In this document: piece after piece, positions 21,886-33,193 of the stretch | Position numbering within the stretch: the stretch's first letter is position 1 | How the letters are laid out: each line of letters opens with the position of its first letter | Source of the DNA: Heterotrichella gracilis | Taxonomy: Eukaryota; Sar; Xanthophyceae; Tribonematales; Xanthonemataceae | Length of the DNA: 64,000 bases | Assembly (NCBI GenBank): GCA_032358255.1 | Contig: JAULBX010011767.1 | Span: 1 to 64,000, forward strand | Direction: 5' to 3' | Position numbers and translations under genes: made by a program | The notes under the pieces: generated by a model | Database searches by the model: none | Told to the model about the DNA's origin: nothing | The model's input: the letters and a program-made list of their open reading frames with translations, nothing else

Positions 21886-23967
21886 CTAGGCCTGCAGCCA
21901 CCCCCCCAGCCCCGCCTCCCTCAGCAGCACCCGCCACAGCCGCTCCCTCTCCCCACCATTTCCCCCCCTGCACAGCGCCTCCCTCACCCCTCTGGCATGC
22001 GCCACCAGCTCCGCCACCCGCCCCTCCCCCACCCCCTCCATACCCCCCCGCACCACCTCCGCATCACACGCCCCCCGCAGCCAGTCAGGCCCAAGCTCTG
22101 GGTGGGTACCACACAGCACAGCCACCCCCCTTCCCTCACGGCACCTCACCACCGCCACCCCCCCACCATGCTCCTCCCCATACCACGCCAGTATTTTCAT
22201 CCCTGGGGCGTAGCTGCTGAGGTCAGAGCCCTGGCTAGGGTGAACAAATTGAGGGCCACCATTGCAATAGTCTCGGCACGTGCGCCAAGCGGCATCCCCA
22301 CAACTATCCCGGTCATCCCAATGAGCGTCGCTGATTTGCCCGGGATGGGTGCATCTACTGGGATCCCCACTTGCACCGCCACTATCATCAGAACCACCAG
22401 CTGCGGGAGATACCCCCACCTCCTCATTGCTTTGCACCACCGTGTTCCCCTCTTGCTGTCCTCCCTCGCTGGCCCCTGCCCCCGCATCCAGTTCCTCCCC
22501 ACAGCACCCACTGCCATCGTCCCCTTGGAAATCCGCGTATCGCAGCAGCGCGGCCTGGGCCCCCGCTTCACTCCTGTAGTCAAACCCAGGGACTACGCTT
22601 CCCCTGGCCGTCCCCGGGAAGAAAGCAAGCTCCCGCTCCCCCACAACCTCAAGCCTGCAAGCAAGGGTATATTCATGAAACAAACTTGACGCTGCAGGAC
22701 GAATCAATTCTCGCAAGATTAATGAAGAGTACAAGCTGTGCCAGGACCAAACTGCTTGGCGGAGCATATGCAAGATTGGCTGCTGATCTGGCTTTGGTAC
22801 CGGAAAGCATGCAATTGAGTATCTGAACCACACCCACAGTAATCATTGTGGTGCATGCGCGGTGGGCAATCCATTTGAGTTGCATGAAAGGTGAGCAGCC
22901 ACAATGTGCACTGACTGCAATGCAGCTCAAACCCTGAAGGGTGTATGACCTACCGAGTTCCCGGCTCAAACTCCACCCTTGCGCATGCGTAGTAGGCCCC
23001 CGCGCACAGGCCAAGGTAGGACCCGCCCCCAGCCACATACTCTGCACCAGGGTGGGACACATTTGATTTCCTTTGCACTGCTTGTACCATCTTTGCCGCA
23101 AACTGCGGGTAATAAGTGCAGTTTCAGAGTGGACTGGGGCATACGCTCCTTGCAAGCATTACATGCCTCCTGGGCAGGATACACCACTACACGTGCACAC
23201 CGCATCACCCAAAACAGGCAGCATGCCACATAATGGAAGCAACATGCCGTGAAAAACGCACCATGTTGTCGTTCACTAAATGCCAGTAGTGTGGCGGTAC
23301 TTTTGTGTAACAATGGATCAAGTACCTTTTATCAGCCGGTTGCCCTGCCCGTTCAGAACCCTGCAGTAGGGTAAGTCTGCACCCCCGGGCATCACCAGCA
23401 GCAAGCAACCCTCCTGCCACCCGCCGCCCAACAGGCGCTCAGCAGGCAGCTTCTCAACCTGTGCACCAAAATAAGGGTCTTGTTATATTTGTCGGGGAAA
23501 CCCTGCGCAAGGGTTTTGCTTGGAGCGGTGGGGTATGCCGGCAATATTGGAAAACCACGGCATGGCGAGGTTACGCCTCGGCATTGCGCCGTGGGGCGGG
23601 GAAGGACAGAGGTGGGCGTGTGCGCTTTGTACATTTTGCAACTGCACATGCCTGCAACTGGGGTGCATCATCAACCCTTGCATCACTAAAACACTGACCC
23701 GCTGACATGCACTGGCGGCTGCGCAGTGGCACCCCACATTGACCCTTGGGCATGGCGTACCTGGATGGTGGGGAGCAGGCTCTTTTGCAGCGCATCCACC
23801 GTGCTGAGGACGGAACGGATCCCCGCCCCATCCCCACTGTACACCAGCGCCCGCCTCGGCGCGGCGCTGGCGGCGGCAGCTGCGCCTGGCGTTGGCATTT
23901 GCGCGACAGGGCGCCCGGCATATGCATGCATACTGTGGCTGACTGCTGAGGAAGACAGCACGCGCAT
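21886..23967 (-). CDS. Stand-alone BPL_N (biotin-protein ligase N-terminal domain) protein
   Basis: Four exons, 23967-23761, 23458-23326, 23042-22955 and 22654-21886, all phase-matched. The product shows the glutamine-amidotransferase-like domain found at the N-terminus of some eukaryotic biotin-protein ligases. Visible blocks are ALVYSGDGAGIRSVL, LLLVMPGGADLPYCRVLNG, GGGSYLGLCAGAYYACARVE, LEVVGERELAFFPGTARG, NGGPQFV, ILAWYGEE and VAVLCGTHPE. Cys in GLCAGAYYA sits where the class I amidotransferase nucleophile would be. There is no biotin-ligase catalytic domain before the stop at 21886. A low-complexity acidic Gly/Ser insert lies in the middle of exon 4. The biochemical role of this stand-alone domain is not established. 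The Ala-rich N-terminus could be an organelle signal, but this is weak. Confidence 0.85.
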
Positions 23968-24560
23968 GGATGGTGTATGCCCTCTCTCCAGGTGGAGGTA
24001 TTGTTCTGGATTACTCCAGTGCTATGTTAAGGCACTGAAGAAATGTGTGGATGGTGGCTATGACACCAAAGGGGCGTGGGACACATGTACCACCAAGTGA
24101 AATGAAACCTTTCGCTGAGCACGCAACCCATATGTAATTGGTGTGTTGTGTTTCAACTGTAGGCTGCAGAGTCTGAGTAAGTTGTGTCACGCCCCATGCG
24201 GGACATGCCGTGGTAGTGAATGGGCACATGCATCCTGTGTTGCCCACCAATGGCTATGCTGCAGCTTAAGCAGGGAGCGCTGGCTTTGAGTGCTTTCGAA
24301 GGGTGATACAGCAAATTTCGCGCAGGAGGTTGTGGGTCGTCCACGAAGCAGGGGGGGTTGGCTGTGGAAGCTGGTGGCGGGGAGGGAGGCCTGTGCACAA
24401 TCATGATCACAACATTGCCACCCATGACATATACGACTATCACCAGCACTCTTCGGTTTACACTGCTGACGGTGATGGGCTGTGAAATCCTCCTAACCAG
24501 CCTTTCAAGTCGAGAGTTTTCAGCTGGGATATTTGAACCCACGTAGTGCATGCATGCATG
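23968..24560. other. Gap between BPL_N gene and F-box leader
   Basis: A 136-residue minus-strand frame (24153-24563) has no recognisable domain and is not supported by splice logic. The block should include the BPL_N promoter. Palindromic catgcatgcatg lies at about 24547-24562. Confidence 0.4.
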
Positions 24561-24579
24561 CATATGCTGGACCCCAAAA

Positions 24580-24980
24580 AGGTTTTATCACAACTCGAGG
24601 ACCCCAGGAGGAGAGTGAACACCGCCTTCTGTTTGCCCTGAGGATTCAAAGCACTTATACAGTGGTAAGGTTACGTAACCCAGTAAGAACTCTGCATCAC
24701 CTTCGTCGCATGATGTTGCAATGCTCTTCAGGTTGTGTTCCGCACAGCAGGGGACGGTGTCCTCGTGCAAGCACTGCTTGTGCTGCAAGACAACCACACC
24801 CTGGAAATTCCACTCATCTGACACGTCGCCCACAACCACTAACAAGTGCTTCTTACCACTTTATGCCTGTCACCCCCTGACCTGGGTTGAATACTCCAGC
24901 CCACCTGCACAACTCTGGTTCCACATAGTGACAACGCTTTGGCTTTGCTGATGGACACCAGGAGCCACAAAAGCCACAGC
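24580..24980 (+). promoter_or_regulatory. Conserved 5' leader with UTR intron of the second F-box gene
   Basis: The CAGTG|GTAAGG donor lies at 24664/24665 and the acceptor at about 24961 (CACCAG|GAGCC). The layout matches the other family members, but the sequence is more diverged. Confidence 0.55.
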
Positions 24981-26480
24981 ATGGCGCAAGCTACACTTGC
25001 TGCAGACCACAACACCCAAGGCACAGCATCTCAGCCGCAGGCAGCTGCTCGAGGACTGCAGCTGGACAGCCTACCAGATGAAGCGCTCAGCCTCATATTG
25101 CTGGGGCTCCCCTTTGGAGAGCGTGCCCGGGCAAGCGCCGTGTGCAAGCGCTGGCACACACTCCTCTGCAGCCAAGGAGTGCTCTGGGAGGTGCTGGATG
25201 CCAGCGTCTACAGGCACGGTATATATTCCGACATGCCCAAGCACCTGAGTAGCCACGTGGCGCAGACAAGGGTACTGGACGTCGCACATTGGCTCCACTT
25301 TTCGAAGTTCCAGCCCTGCCTTGAGCTGCTGGCAGCGTCCAACCCAGACCGGGTGCAGACAGTGAGGCTACATATTTTGGAATATGCACGTAATCGGTTG
25401 CCCGAGCTTGTGGCGCTTTTCACAGCAGTAGGGCGACTGCGCAAGCTGGAGGAGCTGAGCCTAAACATCACGGTTCGAGTCCCAGACAAGGAGGAGGATA
25501 GTGATGCACCGCTTATGGACATCCTTGCACAAACAACACAGCACTTGTCCGCCCTCACCCGCCTCACCAGCCTGGCAGCGGAGCTTTACATGACTTACAG
25601 GCCAGAGTTCCAGACGCTCCCGCTGCCACTGCTTCCCTTGCTCACCCACGCAAAGCTCAGCACAGGGGCGTTGCATTGGTGGACTCAAGACGCGTGTCGC
25701 CCGCAACTGCACTGCCGCGACCTGCCGCTGCGGCAACTCCCCAGCCTCACGAGCCTGGAGCTGGAGCTGGTCAACACAGAGCTGGCGCTTGACCTGCGCC
25801 CCATGACAGCACTCACCGCGCTCACCTTGAGCCTGCGTAAAAGCTGCCTGACGCTGCCTCTGGGCGAGGCATGGTGGCCAGACAGCCTGCAGCAACTCAC
25901 CGTTTCAAACTGGAGGGGCTACGACTCCCAGGAGAGTGGGATGGCTCCTAACTGGGCCCGCCTACTTGCGCCCCCACTGCGGGTACTACGCCTCAGCAAA
26001 AGCACCCTAGATGCGGCTATCCAACAGAGCAACTTGCTGCCCCATGTGCCCCCGACAGTGCGCAGCCTGGGCCTCGCCAGGGCTCCGTGCAAGTACAAGG
26101 GTGGGAGACGAGAGGTCAAAGTGGTGCAGCTGCCCCACCTGCCCCACCTCGTCATCATCCACCCCCCATTGGACCTCAAGGGTCCTGAGTGGGGTCTGGT
26201 GCTCACCGCTCCTGTCAATCCCAGCCCGCGCCTGGTTGGCTGGCAGCCCAAGAACAAGGTCAGGGTGGTGTGCAAGGGGTGGGTGGTGGCGGCGGATGAG
26301 CAGGGCATCACCATGCAAGAGGCGCCAGGGGGCAACAGCAGTGAGGAGGGAATGGGGCTGCAGGGTGAGGGGGGGAAGGAGGTGGCAAGCGATGGGGAGA
26401 TGGTGGAGGGTGGTGAGCTTGCGGCTGTGCTGTGCTGGGTGAGGGGGCAGTGGGCGCGGGGCGCAGAGGGAGGGGGCTGA
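24981..26480 (+). CDS. F-box / leucine-rich protein, full length (second copy)
   Basis: Intronless coding region of about 499 residues from MAQATLAADHNTQG; an in-frame ATG at 24939 lies upstream of the leader acceptor. The F-box reads LPDEALSLILLGLPFGERAR and AVCKRWHTLLCSQGVLWE. Leucine-rich repeats follow (LPSLTSLELELVNTELALDL, MTALTALTLSL). The tail shares LVLTAPVNPSPRLVGWQPK and VVCKGWVVA with the copy at 17182. It is likely a substrate adaptor of an SCF-type ubiquitin ligase; the target is unknown. The middle is much more diverged between copies than the F-box and the tail. Confidence 0.88.
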   Translation: MAQATLAADHNTQGTASQPQAAARGLQLDSLPDEALSLILLGLPFGERARASAVCKRWHTLLCSQGVLWEVLDASVYRHGIYSDMPKHLSSHVAQTRVLDVAHWLHFSKFQPCLELLAASNPDRVQTVRLHILEYARNRLPELVALFTAVGRLRKLEELSLNITVRVPDKEEDSDAPLMDILAQTTQHLSALTRLTSLAAELYMTYRPEFQTLPLPLLPLLTHAKLSTGALHWWTQDACRPQLHCRDLPLRQLPSLTSLELELVNTELALDLRPMTALTALTLSLRKSCLTLPLGEAWWPDSLQQLTVSNWRGYDSQESGMAPNWARLLAPPLRVLRLSKSTLDAAIQQSNLLPHVPPTVRSLGLARAPCKYKGGRREVKVVQLPHLPHLVIIHPPLDLKGPEWGLVLTAPVNPSPRLVGWQPKNKVRVVCKGWVVAADEQGITMQEAPGGNSSEEGMGLQGEGGKEVASDGEMVEGGELAAVLCWVRGQWARGAEGGG

Positions 26481-27449
26481 TGCAGCAGCGCCTATGGTCC
26501 CTCAAATGTGTGGCGCTGGATACAACACAAGAGTGGTTTATGCGTTGTGGGTGAGTTGCTGGAGAATGGTCAGGCACCATTCTTGGCTGTGTAGGTTGAT
26601 CTATTGCATTGCGCTTGAAAATGAGGGTGCACTTCTGGATTGGAGTGGGGTTTCCTTATGCTGCCACGTTGGACAAGTGACTGGCGTAATAGAGGGTGCG
26701 CCCTGCAGGTTGTTATTTCATTTTATTAATATATATTTGGTCTTTGTCAATGCATGTCTTTTCCACTGCCTGTTTTCGCATTGACTACCTTTACTGCACA
26801 TTGGCGTTGGTATTTGTCGATAGCATGTGCGAGACTGCTATAACGTCAAGGGTTGGCAACACCTGTAGCACATGTAACGCCAGGCCCATTCAACATCTCT
26901 GGCCCAGGCTCACACACACAGCAATAAAATCAAACATAATTGTGAACTACATTTCTGTCCCTTTCAAAGGAAACTGTGCAGCTGTTGCTGGCTGCAGTGC
27001 TACTGTGATAGGGTGGCGTGTGACTTCTGAGCGGCGGTCTAGCAGCATGCATGACATAGCGTGCAGCCATGCCAGCAGCGCGCCAGCAACAAATGACATT
27101 GGGCATGCAAGCAAGCCGTGCATAAGCGTGCAGCGCAGGCAACGCCTGCTGTGCCAGGCGGCCAGGGTGCGAGCATGAAAATTTTCAGGGGGGTCAAGGA
27201 GCACTCGGTGCCGAGGGGCGCATGGGGCGCGAAGGGGCCATACTATATTCAAGTGATTGAAATTAATCATTTTTGTCCGCACAACTTACGGCATGCCCAC
27301 AATGCATTGCAATGTGGGTCCCATATGCTATCTTATTAGAAGTTTAAAATAAAGGTTTTTATTTTAAATAAATAATCTAAATTTTATTTAATAGCGGGTG
27401 ATATATACAACGGTGCAGAAGTTTCATCTGCCACTACTTCTAGTCTGTG
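26481..27449. other. Intergenic, no gene seen
   Basis: Downstream of the F-box gene. An AT-rich patch lies at about 27340-27400. No supported gene was found. Confidence 0.55.
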
Positions 27450-27700
27450 ATAGAACATTATCCTAGTAACGAATAGCTTGCTGCCGGGTCGTACGCTGCA
27501 GGCCACCTGTCGATGCCGAGAGCTTTTGAATTTTCAACTAAACGGGTGTGAACCACGACGTACTGCCAGCCCCCAACAGTACCTGACCGCAGCAGCACGG
27601 GGCGCCCGCAATCAGTGGTAAGGATACGTCGCTGAGTGACGCTGGTCGTGCACAGCCTCCAATCACTGCCTTGCATGGGACAGCGCACTCCTGACATCAC
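27450..27700 (+). promoter_or_regulatory. Orphan copy of the F-box 5' leader
   Basis: The block ending in ATCAGTG|GTAAGGATACG (donor at 27617/27618), the downstream GTGCACAGCC and an upstream CGAGAGCTT block match the leaders at 19.0 and 21.3 kb. No F-box coding sequence follows, so the gene body appears to be lost or never to have been copied. Confidence 0.55.
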
Positions 27701-28705
27701 ATGTGTTCCATCATGCCGTTAATTGAATCATTGTAATCAATCGGACAAAATGACGATGGCCGTGCATTCCTGTAAGAATGTGGGGCTCATCCTGTAAAGA
27801 GTAATTGACGCCTAATATTGTTTCATGTATATGCTTCAATCAACGAGCTGTGCAAAGGGAATGCCTACAATGTGACCACACCAGTGACATGTCAGACCGG
27901 GAACCCAACCATAACCACATGGGTAAAAACTGCACGTCTCATAGTTACCGCTGCAAGTCAAAAGTCCCATGCAAAATACCATATTTCCAACGTGCACCCT
28001 GCCCTCAAGGGCAAGTGCCGCCAGGCCATGTGAGCAACCGCCCCTAATGCATCTTCTCCTTTGGGGTGATGCAATATCATGTGGTACAAGCAACCATGCC
28101 TAACACACCGCAAATACATCCACTATGAGGGGACCCCATTTGTGCCCTCAAAAAGGTGCCATGGCGGCACGCAGCTTCTTCAAATTGCGTAGCCAAAGCT
28201 GTTGACGACACGGTACCCACCATCATGTGCACAGGATGGGGGGAGGATGAGGTGATGAATAGCTCTATTCGGTAGCTACGCCATGCAAGAGGCAAATTTT
28301 CGTGAATACATGCCGCTGCTAATCACCTTGAAAAGTATGATGGATGCTACAATGTTAATACAGGCTAAGAAAAATATGTAAACTCAACAAATTGAAGAAC
28401 TGAGGTTTGAAGTCGGTGGGCCATTGCTTGCAACCATGTGGGCCAATGGCTTTGCTTCAACCATTGCACATGGGCGCCAACACTTGCCAAATCACGCTGC
28501 GTCCATTACCTGGCCAAGCAGCCGGACATCTGAATTGCCCGAGCTGGCAGTCCAACACCTACGTTCCTTGCAATATCCCCCTGATTAAGGTCTTTCCCTT
28601 CTGCCCTACCTACGCATCTCGCACTGGGTACGGCTACACAGTCACCCTCTGCACGCACCCAACCCCCAATCCAACCATCGGCCCCTCGCCTCCCCTGGCC
28701 CTGTG
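27701..28705. other. Intergenic, no gene seen
   Basis: Holds the presumed 3' UTR of the GDPD-like gene. Frames here are short and without motifs. Confidence 0.5.
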
Positions 28706-31700
28706 TCACCGATCCGCCTGCACCTCTGGGAATGCCTTGCCACATGTGCCCCGCCAGTGGTCCAAAACCGCTTGCATCTGGAGCGGCACGTTGCTGATGG
28801 CGCCATCAACCTGCACAAACACGCGGGGACGAGCTTCATTTAATAACTCGATAACGTCATATGAGTCGTGTGAAATATGGCCCATGTGCAAGGGCCCATG
28901 TGATGGACTGATGAGTCATGGCACACATTGCTGATGGCCAGCCCACGCCACTGTCGGGCCTTGCTTATTTATTTTGATAAGAAATAGAGGAGGTTTGGTG
29001 TTGCACAAGACAGAGCTGTATGGCTAAGGCTGGCTGCTAATTGTACTGCTGGCATTATTGTCACTCCGCTCATACTTTGAAGCAGCTTGGAAAGCAGTTT
29101 GTTATGCTGATTGTAATCCTATGAAACTTGCAACTAATCAACAAAGCTGCAACCCCAGCGCCCTGTGCAGCAGCTCGAGCGATTCCGCCCCCATAGGTTG
29201 TGCAATTCAACCCACCCTGCTGCATTCCAACCCACCGACCCTGCACCCACCCCACCCCTACCTGCATCTCCAGCGCCTTGTGCAGCAGCTCGGGCGTGTC
29301 AACCACCCAGGGGTGGATGGGCTTGCCCACGCGCACAGCATCCAGGTAGAACTGCTCGCCCAGCTTGATGGAGGGGCCAAGCATGTCGTACTCTGACAGG
29401 TTGTCGGGGGCAAGCTGGTAGGTGGGGGTGAGGGTGGTGCCGTTGGGGAAGCGCAGCGTGTCCTGCAGGGGTGGGGGGATGCAGTATGAGGGTAGGGAGC
29501 CATTGCACTCCTGCATGGCTTATTTCTGTTTCAGTGAGCTTTTCACCGTAAATTTGTGCCAAGTTGTCCCGGGGTTAGGGGAGCGTGCCATGCATGCTGA
29601 TGCATGGTGGTGCCAGCACTTTGAGATGCACGTGTGCGTGGATTAGTGAGGGGGCGTGCCCTGATGTCCACGCCGCTGCCATGCACAAATGTGGAGCACT
29701 CGGTGGATTTGGTGGTTCACAGCCATGGCTTGCCAAATTACTGTAACAGCAGCGGTCGGACGGGGTGCAACCAGGTCCAGCAGGCAAACCAATGGAGGTG
29801 GACATGCAGGTGGATGGACATGCAAGTGGACATGGGGGTGTGGTGGACATGCGGGTGTAGCTGTGGCTGTGGCTGTGGCTGTGAGGTGGATGCATACGCG
29901 TGGTGTGCCAGAAGGTGGTGGGATGCCCAGATTGCATGGCGCCACCCCACCAATACCACACCATCCACCAGGTATCCCACCACCCACTGCCACCCCACCA
30001 AGCATCCCCGCATGGGCCCCACCCCCCCCCCCCCCCCCAAACACCACCACCCCACGCACACCGCCGCACGCACCAGGTACCCACGAATGAGCGGCCCCTT
30101 CCACTCCAGCCCCGCCTCCAGCAGCCGCTCGTGCTCCTCGGTGAGTATGTACAGTGCGATGTGACTGCTCACCACCTGCTTGTTGGCCGCGTCGCTGATG
30201 CCGCGGATGACCTCGGCATCAAAGGCGGAGCCCTTGAGGTCCATCATGATCACCGGCCACCTGCGGGACAAGGTGGGTGAGTGGGGTGGGGTAGGTGGGG
30301 TGGGGTGGGGGGATGTGGGGTGGTACAGAGATAATGTGCAGCAGCGCAGGGTGCGAGAGAGTGGGTTGCGGTGATGCAGGAGGCAGTCGAGCTGTCCGCA
30401 ATGGCACCGAGTCATGAGTGCGGTTGGAGAAGGCATGCCGCACCGCATGAGGGATGGTGGGCCATGATGCGAAGATCAGAAAGATCAATGGCTGGCGCTA
30501 CAAGGCGCATTACGAGTGGCGATCAGGCAAAGAATGCCTGGCTATGCCAATGGTTAGCATATGGATGGACATCACGCCTGGGGTTTGTTCAGCCCTCTCG
30601 CGGCGGTAGTGTTTGCAGCTGGCATGTGCAATGCGACACAAATGTGCTGTGCTCTGCATTGTGGCATTTGAGGGCATGTGGCACGCACTCTCGGTAGTCC
30701 GACTTGGGCATCAGCTCCCAGTGCTCCTTGTCTGCCTTGGTGAGATTGTGTAGCTGGGACAGCAGCTGCGGGGCCACACGGAGGGGTGAGCTGAGCACAG
30801 GGGGTGCGCAATGCAATGTGAATCAGTCAACCTTTGTTACGGTGTGATATGACTGGATGGATACACTCATGGTCCAAATGCGACTGGTAATAGCTCTTGA
30901 TGGTGTCAAATGACCCCACTCAGACAGTGGGAGTCAACGGACTTAAGTACGGTTTTGGCCAACAGGCGGGTGCATGTGTTGCGCTTTGTGAACAATATTT
31001 GAGGTTAAAGCCACCACCAACCTAGCGCCCCACAGTGCCCCTCTGCGGATAGGCTGGAAGGCGCAAACCCAGGTTTGTGATGCCTGAGACATGGCATGCA
31101 TGGCACTTACATCTTCAACAGTTGGAAACTGCTGCCTTGTCGCCCCCATCTCCCGCAATTCAGTCAACCAAAGCTTGCCGATGTCGCTCCGAGCGTCTTT
31201 GAACGTGCCTTTCGGCAGCGCTGCCTGTCAACGGGTACAGCGCCTGTTTGAATCAACAAGACATGGAGCATTCAAGACAGCATGAGGCTGACACTTGGCA
31301 GCGCCATGTGCAGGACAGGAGGGCACAGCGTGTGTGGCCACTGTCGACGGGTGCATCCCACCCAGGGCATGCAAGCAAAACGCAACCAAACCCCTAAACC
31401 CTACACCATTGGTTGGAAGTCAGCACCTGGCGGTGCATGAGAGGGTGCGCACCTCGAGGAAGTCTGGGTGTGTAGCTATGATCTTTCTGTCTGCAGTCAT
31501 CACAAAGTCTGTGTCAAAGCACTTGATGCCACGCTGCCACAGCGCCTCATACACCTTCAGCGCCCCGTCTTGCATCCCCAAGTCGCCCCCAGCTGCTCGG
31601 TGGGAACATACCCGGAAGTGTGCTGTTTGGTTGCACCCCTTCAAGCTGAGCTTCTTGCCCCAAGCTGCAAGCGGGCAACCCTTGGCTTGACATCCCACAC

Positions 31701-32295
31701 ATAGGGTCTATGGGTAGGGACAACTCACAACCAAAGGGTGTGCAAACTGTGTATGCTTATATGCATGCACATAAGCATGCACACAAGCATACACCCCTAA
31801 CCACAACAAGCACGCAGCGCACTGCCACCCACACATGAGAGCAGTGGCACTACTCACCTCGAGCTCCTGGTATACTCGCACCGTGAAACACCTGCAGGGA
31901 CAATCACCTTGGCTGTGAGGGCTTCGCTAGGGTGAGCAGGTGAAAGTGCACCCTGTACCACATGTGCAGCCTTGCAGGCAGGGATCTTCGCTCAGGTTTG
32001 ATAAGGAGTGGCACCAGAGCTACAATGCAGCGCAAACATAAAGGCCAACAGTATGTGTGCAGAGTTCAGGTGTGACAGTCATTACCTTGGGCTTCTGGGC
32101 TACGTTCAGGTACATCAATAGCAGGACTAGGCAGGCACAAGCCACGGTAAGCTGGCGTCTCCTGCCACCTCCAAGCTTGCTGAACGCCCTCATTTTGCCG
32201 TCACTGAGGCTGTCTTCCAGGTGCAACTCTCTTCCCAGGGCACGCTCAGCTCTTCTAAACATGGCCCACGATGGGGTGTACAAGCAGCGCAGCAT
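28706..32295 (-). CDS. GDPD-like (glycerophosphodiester phosphodiesterase family) type II membrane protein
   Basis: Eight exons, phase-matched: 32295-32086, 31891-31859, 31592-31453, 31224-31111, 30765-30689, 30260-30074, 29462-29262 and 28810-28706. Exon 1 gives a basic cytosolic N-terminus and one anchor (LTVACACLVLLLMYLNV). The lumenal part reads VFHGASIPGA, then ALKVYEALWQRGIKCFDTDF, MTADRKIIATHP, and ends with PIHPWVVDTPELLHKAL and VDGAISNVPLQMQAVLDHW. These follow the order of GDPD TIM barrels (His-rich start, E/D-x-D motif, final DGxIxNxP). The usual ExD appears as DTD, so catalysis on glycerophosphodiesters is inferred, not shown. It may belong to the plant/fungal branch of related phosphodiesterase-like proteins. 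Either ATG, 32295 or 32262, could start. One exon echo follows exon 7. Confidence 0.75.
29130..29185 (-). repeat. Echo of the GDPD-like exon 29462-29262 (3' end)
   Basis: The bases for PELLHKALEMQ recur about 105 bases downstream in the intron with a few changes. Confidence 0.75.
30022..30038 (+). repeat. Poly-C run (17 bases)
   Basis: A homopolymer in an intron of the GDPD-like gene. Its length may be uncertain in the assembly. Confidence 0.85.
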
Positions 32296-33193
32296 GCAAC
32301 GGAAGACAAGTGGATGGAGCTACCCTAGGTGCTGCGGCAGGGTGAAAAGTCTCGTTCTGGCCATGTTATGTGGCTTCAGCGAGTAACGCAGTAAGCACGC
32401 TGCCCAAGGCCCATCAGTAACGCGTTACTTAGGGTTCATGGCCAAGGAAGCACAATCTAGGTGAAACAGCATAATGAACAGCAAGGTTGGCTTCTTCTAT
32501 TGCATGCTTTGGGGTATTTGCCAGTACCCAAAACTTGGCTTGTGAAAGTCAAGCCCACACTTCTACCAGCCCAGGAATCCAGGCAGTATCTGGGAGCCCC
32601 AAACGGTGATGTGATGCTCCTTACGACAGCGAGGAGTGGACGCGGTGGACGCTCGCTTTGAAACAGAGGTTTGCCTGAAGTTGTTGCTGTTTACCGTTGT
32701 TATCTGCAGACTGACTTGCAAGACTCGCTTTGAAGCTTCTTCCTTTATGGGGATACAACTTGCGAGGGATTATCGAGTAAAAAAACACGAAAGTTTGAAC
32801 GGAAATTTTAATATAGACTGTCAATAGACCAACTTTTGGCAAAGCAGTGTCCCTTACGACGAAGAGATGCACAATCTTAACGTGACACGCTGCTCTGCAA
32901 ACCATTAATGATCTTTACTGCATGGGTGTGTCGTCGTGGTGATCTGGAAACCTGGCGTTCATTGCACGCTGTCCACGAGCGACTTGAATGACAGCTATGT
33001 AGCTGAGACAGACACCCTTGATAGTCCCACTGCGTTCTTGCTAACTTGAGTATTGGAGAATCTCCTGTGAAAACGAGGGTTCACAACGGGGCGTCTGCAC
33101 CACCACCTTGAGTAAAGGGTCTTCAGTTCGTATATGCATGCATACAACTAGGTGGGCCAAGTGCTGGTTGTTCTGAGCAGTGGCTGAGGCAAT
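32296..33193. other. Divergent intergenic region
   Basis: This separates the GDPD-like gene (minus) from RAD54 (plus), so both promoters should lie here. No gene was seen. A catgcatgcat motif lies near 33134. Confidence 0.6.

Noticed and set aside
24153-24563. A 136-residue frame between the BPL_N gene and the F-box leader
   Set aside because: No motif, no neighbouring exon in phase, and composition driven by catgcatg repeats.
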